Shown here piece by piece: positions 53,776 through 63,069 of a stretch of DNA of 64,000 bases. Within the stretch, counting starts at the first letter, position 1, and every line of letters starts with the position of its first letter. Under the pieces are notes generated by a model. That model made no database searches. It was not told the DNA's origin and saw only the letters and a list, made by a program, of their open reading frames with translations. This stretch comes from Desulfoluna sp. (GTDB lineage: Bacteria > Desulfobacterota > Desulfobacteria > Desulfobacterales > Desulfolunaceae), in the NCBI RefSeq assembly GCF_030145185.1, contig NZ_JAQYWB010000007.1, forward strand, positions 1-64,000. Reading direction: 5' to 3'. The position numbers were made by a program, and so were the translations under genes.

Positions 53776-55350
53776 ATGAAAGGGGGAGTGATGGGTCGAT
53801 GTTTTGAAAAGAGCGCAGTGGATTTGGTGATTGTCGGCGGAGGCGTAACCGGCGCGGGGGTGTTCCGGGAGGCGGTTCGAAACGGGTTGAGGTGTCTGCT
53901 GGTGGACCAGAAGGATTTCGCCTGGGGGACGTCGAGTCGGTCGTCCAAGTTGATACACGGCGGGCTTCGTTATCTGAAAGAGGCGCAGTTCAAGCTGACG
54001 CTGGAATCGGTGAAGGAGAGGGAACGGCTCCTGACGGAAGCCGAGGGGTTGGTTTCGCCCATCGATTTTATCATGCCCCTTTATGATGGAGCCGGTCCTG
54101 GCCGTGCTGCGATGGCCGCAGGGTTGACAGTCTATGACATTCTGGCGAAAAAGTTTCGGCATCGTTATCTGCGGAGTCACCGTGTAAAGGAGTTGATTCC
54201 CGGAATCAACACCGAAACGTTGAAGGGCGGCTATCTTTTTATGGACGCTCAGGTTGACGATGCCCGGCTGGTACTTCGGCTGATTGGCGAAGGCGTGCGC
54301 CAGGGGGGGCGAGCCCTTAATTATACGTACGCCCGGTCGATCCTGCGGGATGCTGAAGGGCGGGTGACAGGTGTCTCTTTGATGGACCAGGCGACCGGCG
54401 CAGAGTTTGAGGTGTCGGCTCCTGCTGTCGTCAATGCCACCGGCGTCTGGGCAGAAGCGCTGCATCCGTCGCCGGAGGCCCACTTGCATCTTCGGCCCTT
54501 GCGGGGAAGCCATCTTGTTTTTTCCCGGGAAAAACTCCCGGTGGACCAGGCGATCAGCTTCTTCCATCCCACCGACAAGCGCCCTTTGTTTATCATCCCC
54601 TGGGAGGGGGTGGTGCTTCTCGGCACCACGGATCTGGACCATGAGGGCGATGTAAACCTCGAACCGGCCATCACCGATGCGGAAGTAGAGTATCTGCTGG
54701 GGGCCCTTAAGGGTGTGATTCCCCATGCCGGGCTCACTCGGGAAGATGCCCTGACCTCCTTTGCCGGGGTGCGGCCGGTCCTCAGCGAAGGCGGGAAGTC
54801 GGCCTCCCAGGAGTCCCGGGAGCATGCGGTCTGGGTGGATCGGGGGCTGGTGACCGTGACCGGGGGCAAGCTCACCACCTTTCGAAAGCTGGCCTGGGAT
54901 ACGTTGAATGCAGCGCAACCTTTTATTCGGGAGGACCCGCTGACCGGAGAAGGGGACGCGGTTTTTTCCGAACGGAGAGGGACAACCCCGGAAGGCGTGG
55001 GGCACGAACTCTACAAGCGCCTCTGGAGTCGATATGGCAAAGGAACCCTGGCGCTTCTGCAGGGCGCTGGGCCGCAAGGCCTTGAGTTGATTTCAGGGAC
55101 GCCTTATGTCTGGGCGGAGTTGGCCTATGCTGCGGAGCATGAGGGGGTGTGCCACCTTGAGGATTTGTTGCTCAGGCGGGTTCGCATCGGGTTGATTCTG
55201 AAAAATGGGGGGCTGGATCAGATGGCCTCCATACGGGCGGTGGTTGAAAACTATCTTAACTGGGATGATGAACGATGGGAAAAGGAGGTGGCGGATTACA
55301 GGCGGTTGTGGCAAGGTTGCTACAACCCGTGCCCACCAGAAAATAAATAA
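53776..55350 (+). CDS. FAD-dependent glycerol-3-phosphate dehydrogenase (GlpD/GlpA-like)
   Basis: A flavoprotein of about 524 residues that oxidises glycerol 3-phosphate to dihydroxyacetone phosphate and feeds electrons to quinone. It has the dinucleotide loop DLVIVGGGVTGAGVFREA, then the family block WGTSSRSSKLIHGGLRYL, later PWEGVVLLGTTDLDHEGD and TVTGGKLTTFRKLAW. Its substrate product DHAP is also the backbone for AGPS-type ether-lipid synthesis. The exact start is unclear: GTG 53773, ATG 53776 and ATG 53791 are all close to purine-rich boxes with poor spacing. Repeat A11 lies directly upstream and may carry its expression signals. Confidence 0.88.
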   Translation: MKGGVMGRCFEKSAVDLVIVGGGVTGAGVFREAVRNGLRCLLVDQKDFAWGTSSRSSKLIHGGLRYLKEAQFKLTLESVKERERLLTEAEGLVSPIDFIMPLYDGAGPGRAAMAAGLTVYDILAKKFRHRYLRSHRVKELIPGINTETLKGGYLFMDAQVDDARLVLRLIGEGVRQGGRALNYTYARSILRDAEGRVTGVSLMDQATGAEFEVSAPAVVNATGVWAEALHPSPEAHLHLRPLRGSHLVFSREKLPVDQAISFFHPTDKRPLFIIPWEGVVLLGTTDLDHEGDVNLEPAITDAEVEYLLGALKGVIPHAGLTREDALTSFAGVRPVLSEGGKSASQESREHAVWVDRGLVTVTGGKLTTFRKLAWDTLNAAQPFIREDPLTGEGDAVFSERRGTTPEGVGHELYKRLWSRYGKGTLALLQGAGPQGLELISGTPYVWAELAYAAEHEGVCHLEDLLLRRVRIGLILKNGGLDQMASIRAVVENYLNWDDERWEKEVADYRRLWQGCYNPCPPENK

Positions 55351-55763
55351 AAAAACGCTGATTGTAACTTGCGCCCCATTGTCTGTTCAATGAGCCGTTT
55401 CGTTCCTGACTTTTAAAACATTCTGGGGCGAAGCGGCTTTACGGTTTGCCCCCCTGTTCTTTCTCTTTATTTTCATCCTTATCTTGAGTCTGTTGCCCTC
55501 TGCTTTCAGGTGTATTTAAAGTCAATGGCTTGCTGCCTTTGGGGTATTCTGTTACATAAGGGAGGTACTTGGCAGTTGCGATGGGTACACGTCCGGGGGC
55601 AAGAAAAAAACGACGGCTCCATAGATAATCAGAGAATTGTATGGCGATGTACCGATGTCGGGTTGCTTGATTTGTATGACAAAGTGGATGATGGCTTATC
55701 TCCTTTGTGGTGACTTCAGCGACGGCATCATTTTTTTTCCCACATCTCAGTGCGGATACCACC
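55351..55763. other. intergenic, possible weak terminator
   Basis: A G-U-rich hairpin, AGCCGTTTCGTTCC / GGGGCGAAGCGGCT (55393-55438), could end the GlpD-like transcript, although its T-run is poor. Otherwise no gene was seen. A 112-codon minus-strand frame here was rejected. Confidence 0.4.
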
Positions 55764-58082
55764 ATGAAATCCTTCAAAAGGATCCTCCCTTTATTCCTGC
55801 TGCTTGCCGCTGTTTTCTCTTTTTTTCCTGAGAAGATTGATGCTCTGTGGCGCCTGGCCGATCACTGGCTGCGGGCCATTGCTGAATCACTCACTTTTTT
55901 TATCTTGTTTATATATAATGATGCACCCGTCACAGAGGAGGGGATAGCTTTCTTCCTCGTGGCAGGGCTTGTCGGGGTGGGCTTCCTGAGTGTCTTTTCA
56001 TCAGACGAAAAGAAAAATGACGAGGGGCGCTCTCAAGATGACGGCACCCTCTCTGAGTCGGAACACGACGATGAGGTGGAGGTTGAATATCGTTACGTCG
56101 AAGCGGATGTGGTGAAACACTTCTTAGAGATCTATCGTGCTCAGCTCGGGGCACGGGTGGATGCTCCCTGTCGGTTCGAGCCTATGGAGGGGTCCAAGGG
56201 TGCCTCCGACGTTATTTATGAGCTGGGCATCATGACTGGGGGGGAGTGGCATACGCGCCGATTGACCATCGGTCCTCTGGGGGAAGCCGGAACCCAGAGA
56301 AGTTACACATGGTTTGTCATTTACGATCGCTATATCGTGGTGAAAATTCCTCCCAGACCTCTGACAGATTTCAGCGCCTACATCAAGGAGTTGGTCTACG
56401 GCAATTCCCTTGCAGCGCGTCTTTCCCCCACCGAGTGCGTGGTACCGAATGTCTCGGTGATCATGGAACTTCTCACTCCGAATCGGAACACCTCTCTTTC
56501 GACCACTGAAATTGAAAAAGGGCATGTGGGCGGGCTCTCGGTGAATGGCAATTATCAGAAACATCTGATGATCGGCCCCTCCTTTGCCTTTTTCATGGAC
56601 CTGTCAAAATACTATTTTCTTGGCAAGGTTCTGGATGATATCCACATTTCTCAGAAATCCATTGAAGAGGAAATCGTCGGGCATCCCCATATTCTCTGGG
56701 ATCCCAATGACTTTGAGGGCCGTTACGGTAAAGAGCGGGCCGTGTTCTGCCTTAAGATTACAGGCGTTTTTGAGCTGTTTGAAGAGGGGGTCAATCGTCT
56801 CCTCGTCCAATTTGGTATCGGTACCTCTTTGCCTGTTTTTAGTGTGCGCTCATGGTTTGTTCAGTATCTTGCCGGACGAAGGACCCCGATCACGGACCAG
56901 AATCTGTCGGCGACGTTTATGGAGGAACTCAACACCATGGCCACCCTGACCATGGCAGAACAGGCCGAAACCATTTCGTCATATCGCAAGATGATCCACG
57001 GTTACCTTTTTGAAAAGAATCTGTTGAAGACCCGGGCCATGATCTGCAGCATTGTGACCAATCTACTGGATCTTCTGGCAGGGCTTAACAAACGCTATAT
57101 TTCTATTCGTGATATCAAGCCAGATAACCTCCTCATCGCCGGGAGCCCTGAAAATTATCCCAGTTTTTTGACAAGTCCCACGGGTTTTAAGGTGGGTATC
57201 ATCGATGTGGAGACGGCGGCCTATCTCTCCATGGGAGAAAATGGTCGTATCGATCAACCCCTTTTGGGTGGCACCCCCAAATACGCCACGCCAAGTAACC
57301 TCTTCTCCAATGACGTCATTCGGGAACACTTTGGTGAGGTCGCTCGTATTTTAAGGCTTCAGGATTGGTATGCCACCACCGCGCTGATTTTCAAGGTTGT
57401 GACGGGCAAGGATCTTTTTGAAGATTCTGCGCAGCTGATTCCCGAAGTGCTTCGGATTTTAACCGTGGCTTCGGATGAGCAGGGACCGGAAGTGCACGAA
57501 TACGTCAGCCGTATCTATTTTAAGAGAGCCCTGACGGAGTTTGACCAGAAAATTTACGCTCACAAGGCTGTTTTAGATGGTTTTCAGATTATTGTGCTTC
57601 GAAAGAATCAGAAGATTCTGAGAACGGAGGTCGAATTCTGCAAGGTGGGGCTTGAGGCCCGTGTAGAGCAGTTGGTCGAGGCACAGACTCTCTTTCAGGG
57701 GGAAAAGAATACCGACACCTTGAAACGGGCCAGTGCCGATCAGATTGCCCGTTTGATCGCGACGTGGAAAAAGAGGGTATGCAAAACGGAACAGGAGCGC
57801 CTTCGGGTCGTGGAAGCGGTTCGTTTTTTGCGGGTTCTTTACCGGTTCAAGGGCCAGTATGAAGGCATTGCCCGTTTTATGGATCTGTTTAATGAGGGGG
57901 GCATGAAGGTCTCTGCGTCCCGGCTGATCCATGCCATGTTTCACACGGTCTTTTACTCCATGTACACCCGAGTCTGGGGTGAACTGGAAGGGGCGGAAGG
58001 GTTTGAGGCAAAGGAAGAGGCTGCCGAACGGACCCTGGAACGCACCCTGGATCCTGACCCAGGGACCACCGCCGTTCATTGA
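55764..58082 (+). CDS. membrane-anchored protein-kinase-like protein
   Basis: A 772-residue protein. Two N-terminal hydrophobic segments (ILPLFLLLAAVFSFF and GIAFFLVAGLVGVGFLSVF) precede an acidic linker (about residues 90-115). The kinase-like core follows: an ATP-anchoring lysine in YIVVKI (K194), a catalytic loop IRDIKPDNLL (D450, K452, N455), a metal motif IIDVETA in place of DFG (D481 kept), and an activation-segment block GGTPKYATPSNLF. Catalytic residues are retained, so activity is plausible. The C-terminal 180 residues are helical and unassigned. No strong ribosome site precedes the ATG. The secreted nuclease gene follows after 32 bp, suggesting an operon. Confidence 0.75.
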   Translation: MKSFKRILPLFLLLAAVFSFFPEKIDALWRLADHWLRAIAESLTFFILFIYNDAPVTEEGIAFFLVAGLVGVGFLSVFSSDEKKNDEGRSQDDGTLSESEHDDEVEVEYRYVEADVVKHFLEIYRAQLGARVDAPCRFEPMEGSKGASDVIYELGIMTGGEWHTRRLTIGPLGEAGTQRSYTWFVIYDRYIVVKIPPRPLTDFSAYIKELVYGNSLAARLSPTECVVPNVSVIMELLTPNRNTSLSTTEIEKGHVGGLSVNGNYQKHLMIGPSFAFFMDLSKYYFLGKVLDDIHISQKSIEEEIVGHPHILWDPNDFEGRYGKERAVFCLKITGVFELFEEGVNRLLVQFGIGTSLPVFSVRSWFVQYLAGRRTPITDQNLSATFMEELNTMATLTMAEQAETISSYRKMIHGYLFEKNLLKTRAMICSIVTNLLDLLAGLNKRYISIRDIKPDNLLIAGSPENYPSFLTSPTGFKVGIIDVETAAYLSMGENGRIDQPLLGGTPKYATPSNLFSNDVIREHFGEVARILRLQDWYATTALIFKVVTGKDLFEDSAQLIPEVLRILTVASDEQGPEVHEYVSRIYFKRALTEFDQKIYAHKAVLDGFQIIVLRKNQKILRTEVEFCKVGLEARVEQLVEAQTLFQGEKNTDTLKRASADQIARLIATWKKRVCKTEQERLRVVEAVRFLRVLYRFKGQYEGIARFMDLFNEGGMKVSASRLIHAMFHTVFYSMYTRVWGELEGAEGFEAKEEAAERTLERTLDPDPGTTAVH

Positions 58083-58114
58083 TTTAAACCATCATTTTTC
58101 TTCTCAAGGGTACC

Positions 58115-59740
58115 ATGTCTGACAGGCTGGTGATCTTTATCCGGATTTTGGCCGGATTTTTTATTATTTTACTCGTCTCTCCCGCCTCGGCGCAGCCCCG
58201 GTTTCGCCTTGTCTCTTACAATGTTGAAAATCTGTTTGATCTTACCCAAAATGGCAGCGAATACATTGGCTACATTCCCCACACCGTCTATGGCTGGAAT
58301 GAGGCGGCGGCACGGGTGAAGTATGCCCATATTGCCTCTGTGATTGCAGACGCAGGCGCTCATGTGGTTGTGCTCTCTGAAGTGGAGACTCTGGAGGCGC
58401 TGGAGCGGCTCCAGGCTTCTCTTTTGGCGTTGTGCCATCCCCTGGACCATGGGGTCATCTCCAAACATCCCTCCATTGTAAGGTGTGCTGTGCTCTCTTC
58501 TTTTCCGGTGGTGGAACGCCGGGAGGTGGTGGTTGGAACGGGGATGCGGTCGATATTAAGGGTGACCCTGGATATCACGGGCACTCCGGTCGTGATTTAC
58601 GCAAATCACTGGAAATCGAAACGCGGGCCAGAGAGTGGGCGCTTGCCGTACGCCCGGGCCCTGGCCGCAGATATCGCCACCTTGCCTGCCGGAACCGATT
58701 ACATCCTTGCCGGTGATTTTAACTCCGATTACAACGAGTGGCAGATGTTTCACAGGGAGCCGAGGCTTAATGACACGGAAGGGGAGACCGGTATCAACCA
58801 CGTCCTCGCCACCTGTTATAACGATGCCATGGTTACCGAAGAAGGGCTCAAAAAGGGCTGGGGGTGCCATTACGATCTTTGGATGGAGATCGAGCCGGCG
58901 AGGCGATGGAGTTACAATTTTTTTGGCAAAAAAGGAAGCCTCGATCATATCCTGCTTCCAGCCGCCCTCTATGACAATCGGGGTCTGAGTTATGTGGACG
59001 GTTCCTTTGGCCGGTATGCCCCGGATCGGCTCTTTCAAAACGGGGGCATCTATCGCTGGCAGCGAGAGAAAAAGGGGCAGGGCAGGCATCTCGGCAAAGG
59101 GTATTCGGATCATTTGCCCCTCTACGCAGATTTTATCGTCGGGCCTTTTGTGGCTGCCACCGAGAAGGCTTTTCGTGGTGACATGCGGGTTGAAAGGATT
59201 CCCCAGACCAACAACAGCGTTGAGGATTTGTACAATTTGCCTCCGGGCCTTGCCAACTATCGCCTCAAGGGACTTGTTGTGGTATACAGGGCGGCATCCG
59301 GTGTGGTGGTCAAGGCCAGGCATGGCAGGGCCATTTATCTCTACAGGGCCGGAGAGACCCTTAAGCCGGGTTGGGTTGTCGATCTGACGGTGACGCAGCT
59401 AAGTGATTATTACGGACTCCGAGAGATCACGGCTGTGGCCGATGTGGAGAAACGCGGGGAGACCGATCTTGCGCCACACCTTCTACCCGTCGATGGGGAC
59501 GTTGACCTTTGCGAAAGTCGTCGGATCAATGAGGTTGTGGATAGCGTTTGTGGCCATTATATTAATGGTCGGCTTCGATATGGTGCCGGGCGTTCCGTTC
59601 GTGTTTACACGGTTAAAGGGATCAACCGTCCGAAAAATGATACGCCTGTCTGTCTGAGCCGGGTACGGGTCGGGTTTCACCGGACACCCGAGCTGGTGGT
59701 AGAACGTCAGGAACAGCTTCGTGTGGGTGACAGACCATAG
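58115..59740 (+). CDS. secreted endonuclease/exonuclease/phosphatase (EEP) family protein
   Basis: A 541-residue exported hydrolase. The signal peptide ends in VSPASA (about residue 26). The EEP catalytic fold is complete: FRLVSYNVENLFD, VVLSEVE (metal E), YANHWKSKRG (catalytic H), LAGDFNSDYNEW (D, N), SLDHILLP and YSDHLPLYADF (terminal D-H pair). The C-terminal 170 residues are beta-rich with an OB-fold-like pattern (RLKGLVVVYRAASGVVVKARHG...LYRAGETLKPGWVVDLTVTQLSDYYG), seen in extracellular nucleases such as ExeM-type. It probably degrades extracellular DNA to gain phosphate or nucleosides; a lipid-phosphatase role is not excluded. Confidence 0.82.
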   Translation: MSDRLVIFIRILAGFFIILLVSPASAQPRFRLVSYNVENLFDLTQNGSEYIGYIPHTVYGWNEAAARVKYAHIASVIADAGAHVVVLSEVETLEALERLQASLLALCHPLDHGVISKHPSIVRCAVLSSFPVVERREVVVGTGMRSILRVTLDITGTPVVIYANHWKSKRGPESGRLPYARALAADIATLPAGTDYILAGDFNSDYNEWQMFHREPRLNDTEGETGINHVLATCYNDAMVTEEGLKKGWGCHYDLWMEIEPARRWSYNFFGKKGSLDHILLPAALYDNRGLSYVDGSFGRYAPDRLFQNGGIYRWQREKKGQGRHLGKGYSDHLPLYADFIVGPFVAATEKAFRGDMRVERIPQTNNSVEDLYNLPPGLANYRLKGLVVVYRAASGVVVKARHGRAIYLYRAGETLKPGWVVDLTVTQLSDYYGLREITAVADVEKRGETDLAPHLLPVDGDVDLCESRRINEVVDSVCGHYINGRLRYGAGRSVRVYTVKGINRPKNDTPVCLSRVRVGFHRTPELVVERQEQLRVGDRP

Positions 59741-59898
59741 ACGCCTGGTACCTTGAATGTATGGGCCGGAGCGTACCGGAAACGGTCTTGGCTTTTGAAC
59801 TCGCGGGGCCTCGCAGGGAGTACGGGAACACCTGAGGCCGAGTGGGTTTCAGCCTTTAATGATTTTAAATTGTTTTGTTTGTCTGAATAAGTTGTGGG

Positions 59899-60789
59899 AT
59901 GGATTGTATGGTCGTGAGTCAAATGAAAAAGTGGCAACATTGTGAAACGATTTCCGGCATGCCTGTTGAAGCCGGGGCCTGTCTGGCCGCCTCGACGGGG
60001 CTCTCCCGGGGGCGGGTGAAGCTGGCCATGAAGCAGGGGTCGGTCTGGATCCGTCAGGGAAAAAAGAGGCGCCGGATCCGTCATGCCAAGCGGACGGTTC
60101 AGCCCGGCGAAACCCTGGAAATATATTATGACGAAGCCCTGCTGACCTCCGCACCACCTGAAGCCTGGTGTTTGAAAGACGGGGAAGATTACAGCGTCTG
60201 GTTTAAACCTGCCGGACTTCTCACCCAGGGGACCCTTTACGGCGACCATTTTTCTCTGGAACGTAAGGCGGAACTTCATTTTGCCGGAACGCGCCATATC
60301 CATCCTGTGCATCGCCTCGACCGGGAGACCGCAGGGCTGGTGATTTTAGCACATGGGAAAAAGAGCGCGGCGGCCCTTTCGGCTCTGTTTCGGGAGAGCC
60401 GCATCGAAAAGATTTATCGCGCTGAGCTCCTTGGCGATCTCCCCCCTTCCGGGACCGCGTCATTTATCGATCTCCCCATCGACGGGAAAGAGGCAAAAAC
60501 AGAATTCGTCCTTGAATCCGTGGACGCGGAGAATCATATCTCCACGGTCCTTGTCCGCCTTCATACCGGTCGGATGCACCAGATCCGCCGTCATTTTGAT
60601 ATGATGGGTCATCCCGTCATGGGCGATCCCCGCTACGGCGAGGGCAACAAAAACCGCTTCGGGCTTCGCCTCGCCGCGGTCCGGCTCTCCTTTGTCTGTC
60701 CTTTTCTTAAACGACAGGTGGTCTTTACCACAGACGAGACACTGCCGGACCCTATCTTCAGGCAGCCCCACGGCGGCATGTTTGGTTGA
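59899..60789 (+). CDS. RluA-family pseudouridine synthase
   Basis: A 296-residue RNA-modifying enzyme. The N-terminal S4-like domain (STGLSRGRVKLAMKQGSVWI) precedes the RluA catalytic block HPVHRLDRETAGLVILA, whose Asp is the nucleophile, followed by KIYRAELLG and TGRMHQIRRHFDMMGHPVMGDPRYG. Which rRNA or tRNA uridine it modifies cannot be told. The start may be 59899, 59908 or 59923. A strong terminator lies beyond, after repeat A12. Confidence 0.88.
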   Translation: MDCMVVSQMKKWQHCETISGMPVEAGACLAASTGLSRGRVKLAMKQGSVWIRQGKKRRRIRHAKRTVQPGETLEIYYDEALLTSAPPEAWCLKDGEDYSVWFKPAGLLTQGTLYGDHFSLERKAELHFAGTRHIHPVHRLDRETAGLVILAHGKKSAAALSALFRESRIEKIYRAELLGDLPPSGTASFIDLPIDGKEAKTEFVLESVDAENHISTVLVRLHTGRMHQIRRHFDMMGHPVMGDPRYGEGNKNRFGLRLAAVRLSFVCPFLKRQVVFTTDETLPDPIFRQPHGGMFG

Positions 60790-60823
60790 CGTGCTGATTT
60801 ATCAGCCGGTCTGTTTTTCCATC

Positions 60824-60977
60824 TAACCCGGATATTTCACGAAGGGTGGGAAGGGTGAGTAGAAAAAGGTGAATTACATTTTGTATTTTTGAAACGACTG
60901 AAAATATTACTGCAAAGAACTGTTATTACAAATTATTCCTTACTCCTGATTGTTTTCTCATGAAATATCCGGGCTAA
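60824..60977 (+). repeat. family A element, copy A12 (short form)
   Basis: TAACCCGGATATTTCACGAA ... CTCATGAAATATCCGGGCTA, 154 bp, without the hairpin module. Confidence 0.88.
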
Positions 60978-61024
60978 GGAGCTTTCCTCCTTGTCTGCCC
61001 TCCATTCAGGCTGAATAGTTAATG

Positions 61025-61059
61025 CAAGGCCACGATTATTAATAATCGTGGCCTTTTTT
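61025..61059 (+). terminator. rho-independent terminator
   Basis: Perfect 15-bp stem AAGGCCACGATTATT / AATAATCGTGGCCTT with little loop, then TTTTT. It is preceded by CTGAATAGTTA, a family B-like end. Confidence 0.85.
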
Positions 61060-61771
61060 TATGCTTAAAAAAGTATGTCCTTTTTTAGGGAAAGATATTT
61101 CGTCAAGGATCGTTAAATTTTTGTATCTCTTCGCCGTTTTAATGCTTGAGAGGAAAAGGGGTGCGTCGGAGAGTCTATTTTTTAATAGATCGCGAATTGT
61201 TGCGAAAAGAAGCGTAGATGTATTTTGTGGGTGATACCAGTTCGCTTTAGTCGCCGTAAATATTGCATAAATGGGGCATGCTTTCTGCGGCCATTGTTTA
61301 ATGAAACACCATTTAATTTTTTAACATTTATTAACTGAATTAATAATAAGTATTGAAAAAATAAAAAAAATATCATAAGTCATTGTTTTGAAGAAATATA
61401 AATTATTACAATTGATATAAGTAAAAACAATTGTATCATAGGTATGCTATTGATTAACCCTATCTCAAAAGGTGATCAGACGACCCTGTATTGAAAGATG
61501 AAAATAGATACCTCGCCTATCTACCTGTAATAATGTTTTAAAATTCAAAATATCTGGAGGCGTCATCCTCAGTGTTGGGCGGTCTTCCATGTTATAGTAT
61601 ACTCGTGTTTACCTGTGTCTTGAGCAAAGAGAGTGCTTTTTAAAAAAATCGTCGTAGGGCCGCTGTAGATATTCGTGAGAAGTAAAGAGTGCTGAGGGAT
61701 TTCAGTGATCCATCTTTTAGAAACAATCAGGAACGAGTCATGCTTGCCTTCATAAAAACCATTAGGAGCAC
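61060..61771. other. AT-rich intergenic region, no gene seen
   Basis: Very AT-rich from 61180 to 61560. A 64-codon minus-strand frame (61182-61376) has no ribosome site or homology I recognise. Possibly a horizontally acquired or spacer segment before the type VI secretion cluster. Confidence 0.45.
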
Positions 61772-62024
61772 TAACCCGGATATTTCACGAGTCGGGTGCG
61801 CTTATCTGCAAGGCATCAGAGCTGCAGATGTAGTGATTTACCTCAAAGCTTTGATAACGCAGCAGATGAGTGCACCCGGCTCGCCCGAAGGGTGAGAAAA
61901 GCGAACAGATAACCGTGAATTATATTTTGTATTTTTGAAAAAACTGAATTTTTCGCAATAACCAATTGCAATAACTATTTATTGCTTTGCGTCGATCCTT
62001 TTCTCATGAGATATCCGGGCTAAC
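61772..62024 (+). repeat. family A element, copy A13 (long form)
   Basis: 253-bp long form. The hairpin module runs from CGAGTCGGGTGCGCTTATCT to GCAGATGAGTGCACCCGGCT, whose arms are complementary. It joins head-to-tail with A14, sharing CTAA. Confidence 0.92.
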
Positions 62025-62272
62025 CCGGATATTTCACGAGTTGGGTGCGCTCATATGCAAGGCATCAGAGCTGAAGATGTAGTGGTTTACCTCAAAGCTC
62101 TGGTAACGCAGCAGATGAGTGTACCCGGCTCGCCCGAAGGGTGAGAAAATCAAACAGAATACTGTGGATTACATTTTGCATTTTTTAAACGACTGAAAAT
62201 GTTACCGCAAAGAACTGTCATTACAAATTATTCCTTAGTCCTGATTGTTTTCTCATGAAATATCCGGGCTAA
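62021..62272 (+). repeat. family A element, copy A14 (long form)
   Basis: 252-bp long form in tandem with A13: CTAA at the junction serves as the end of one and the start of the other. The left modules of A13 and A14 are nearly identical, but the right halves differ (CAATAACCAATTGCAATAAC versus AAAATGTTACCGCAAAGAAC), so they are two separate family members rather than a fresh duplication. Confidence 0.92.
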
Positions 62273-62533
62273 AGAGTATCCGAAATTATAGTATATCAAT
62301 CGTCGTGTGCTCTTTTTGTGGTAAAAATTGTCCTCTTTAAGCCTCATGATTTCAGTCGGATGGGTGACCATGCGCCTGTATTTTACAGCTTGATAATATA
62401 TTGTTTCTATGCTGCGGGATCGATCGATGTGATGCCTTTGTTTTTGCTTGTCGTCTTTTGTTCAAGAAACAATGGGACTGTTGATTCTCGTGAGCTCGTA
62501 ATTCGCGGGCCATTATCGGGTAAGGAGTTAAAT

Positions 62534-63067
62534 GTGAAAAAAGTCGTCCTTGGAGTCATGGTGTTTCTTATTGTTACGATCAGTGCGTGTGGTCTGTCGC
62601 CCGTTTCTCCACCGGACTGGAAACTTCAAAAAGAGGGAATTATCCTTCATTTTGACGCAGATAATCAGCTGAACCAGAGCCATGGGAAAGCATACACCTT
62701 ATATCTTGTGCTCTATCAGCTTAGTGATCCCAATTCATTTAATCAGCTTTGTGAAGATCAAGACGGACTCTCGACGTTACTGGAAGGCAAAGTGTATGAC
62801 GAGAGTGTCGCGTCGGTTAAGAGTGTGTATATCTATCCGGGGAGTGATGTGACGCACAAGCTGGAGCGGGCGGAAGGGGCGAGATACCTTGGTATCGTCG
62901 CAGGTTATGGTGTACTGGCGAAAGAGAGAATTGTGCGGTTGGTGGAGGTCCCGGTATACATTGAACGAACCCGTACTTTCAGTATGAATAAAAAACTGGT
63001 CCCCGGACAGTTGCGTTGCGATTTTGTCCTGGGCCCGGATCAGATTGAAGACGTAAAGGATATCTAG
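62534..63067 (+). CDS. tssJ: type VI secretion system lipoprotein TssJ
   Basis: A 177-residue outer-membrane lipoprotein (TssJ/SciN/VasD family) that anchors the TssLM membrane complex. The lipobox is VTISAC (C19). The mature domain matches the TssJ beta-sandwich: the variable loop around LYQLSDPNSFNQL and the LGIVAGYGVLAKERIVRLVEV block, close to the family pattern YLGVVAAYRDL. The start is the GTG at 62534, six bases after TAAGGAG; an upstream extension to 62318 has no family similarity. tssK follows two bases after the stop, the usual T6SS order. Confidence 0.88.
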   Translation: MKKVVLGVMVFLIVTISACGLSPVSPPDWKLQKEGIILHFDADNQLNQSHGKAYTLYLVLYQLSDPNSFNQLCEDQDGLSTLLEGKVYDESVASVKSVYIYPGSDVTHKLERAEGARYLGIVAGYGVLAKERIVRLVEVPVYIERTRTFSMNKKLVPGQLRCDFVLGPDQIEDVKDI

Positions 63068-63069
63068 GT

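Noticed and set aside
53752-55077. 441-codon minus-strand frame opposite the GlpD-like gene.
   Set aside because: Shadow of the high-GC coding strand; the plus strand has all GlpD motifs and the minus frame shows no family signature.
55439-55777. 112-codon minus-strand frame with a charged tail, before the kinase-like gene.
   Set aside because: No ribosome site, no family, and it overlaps the start of the kinase-like gene on the other strand; coding status not supported.
61182-61376. 64-codon minus-strand frame in the AT-rich region.
   Set aside because: No Shine-Dalgarno sequence, and low-complexity AT-rich DNA easily gives such frames by chance.
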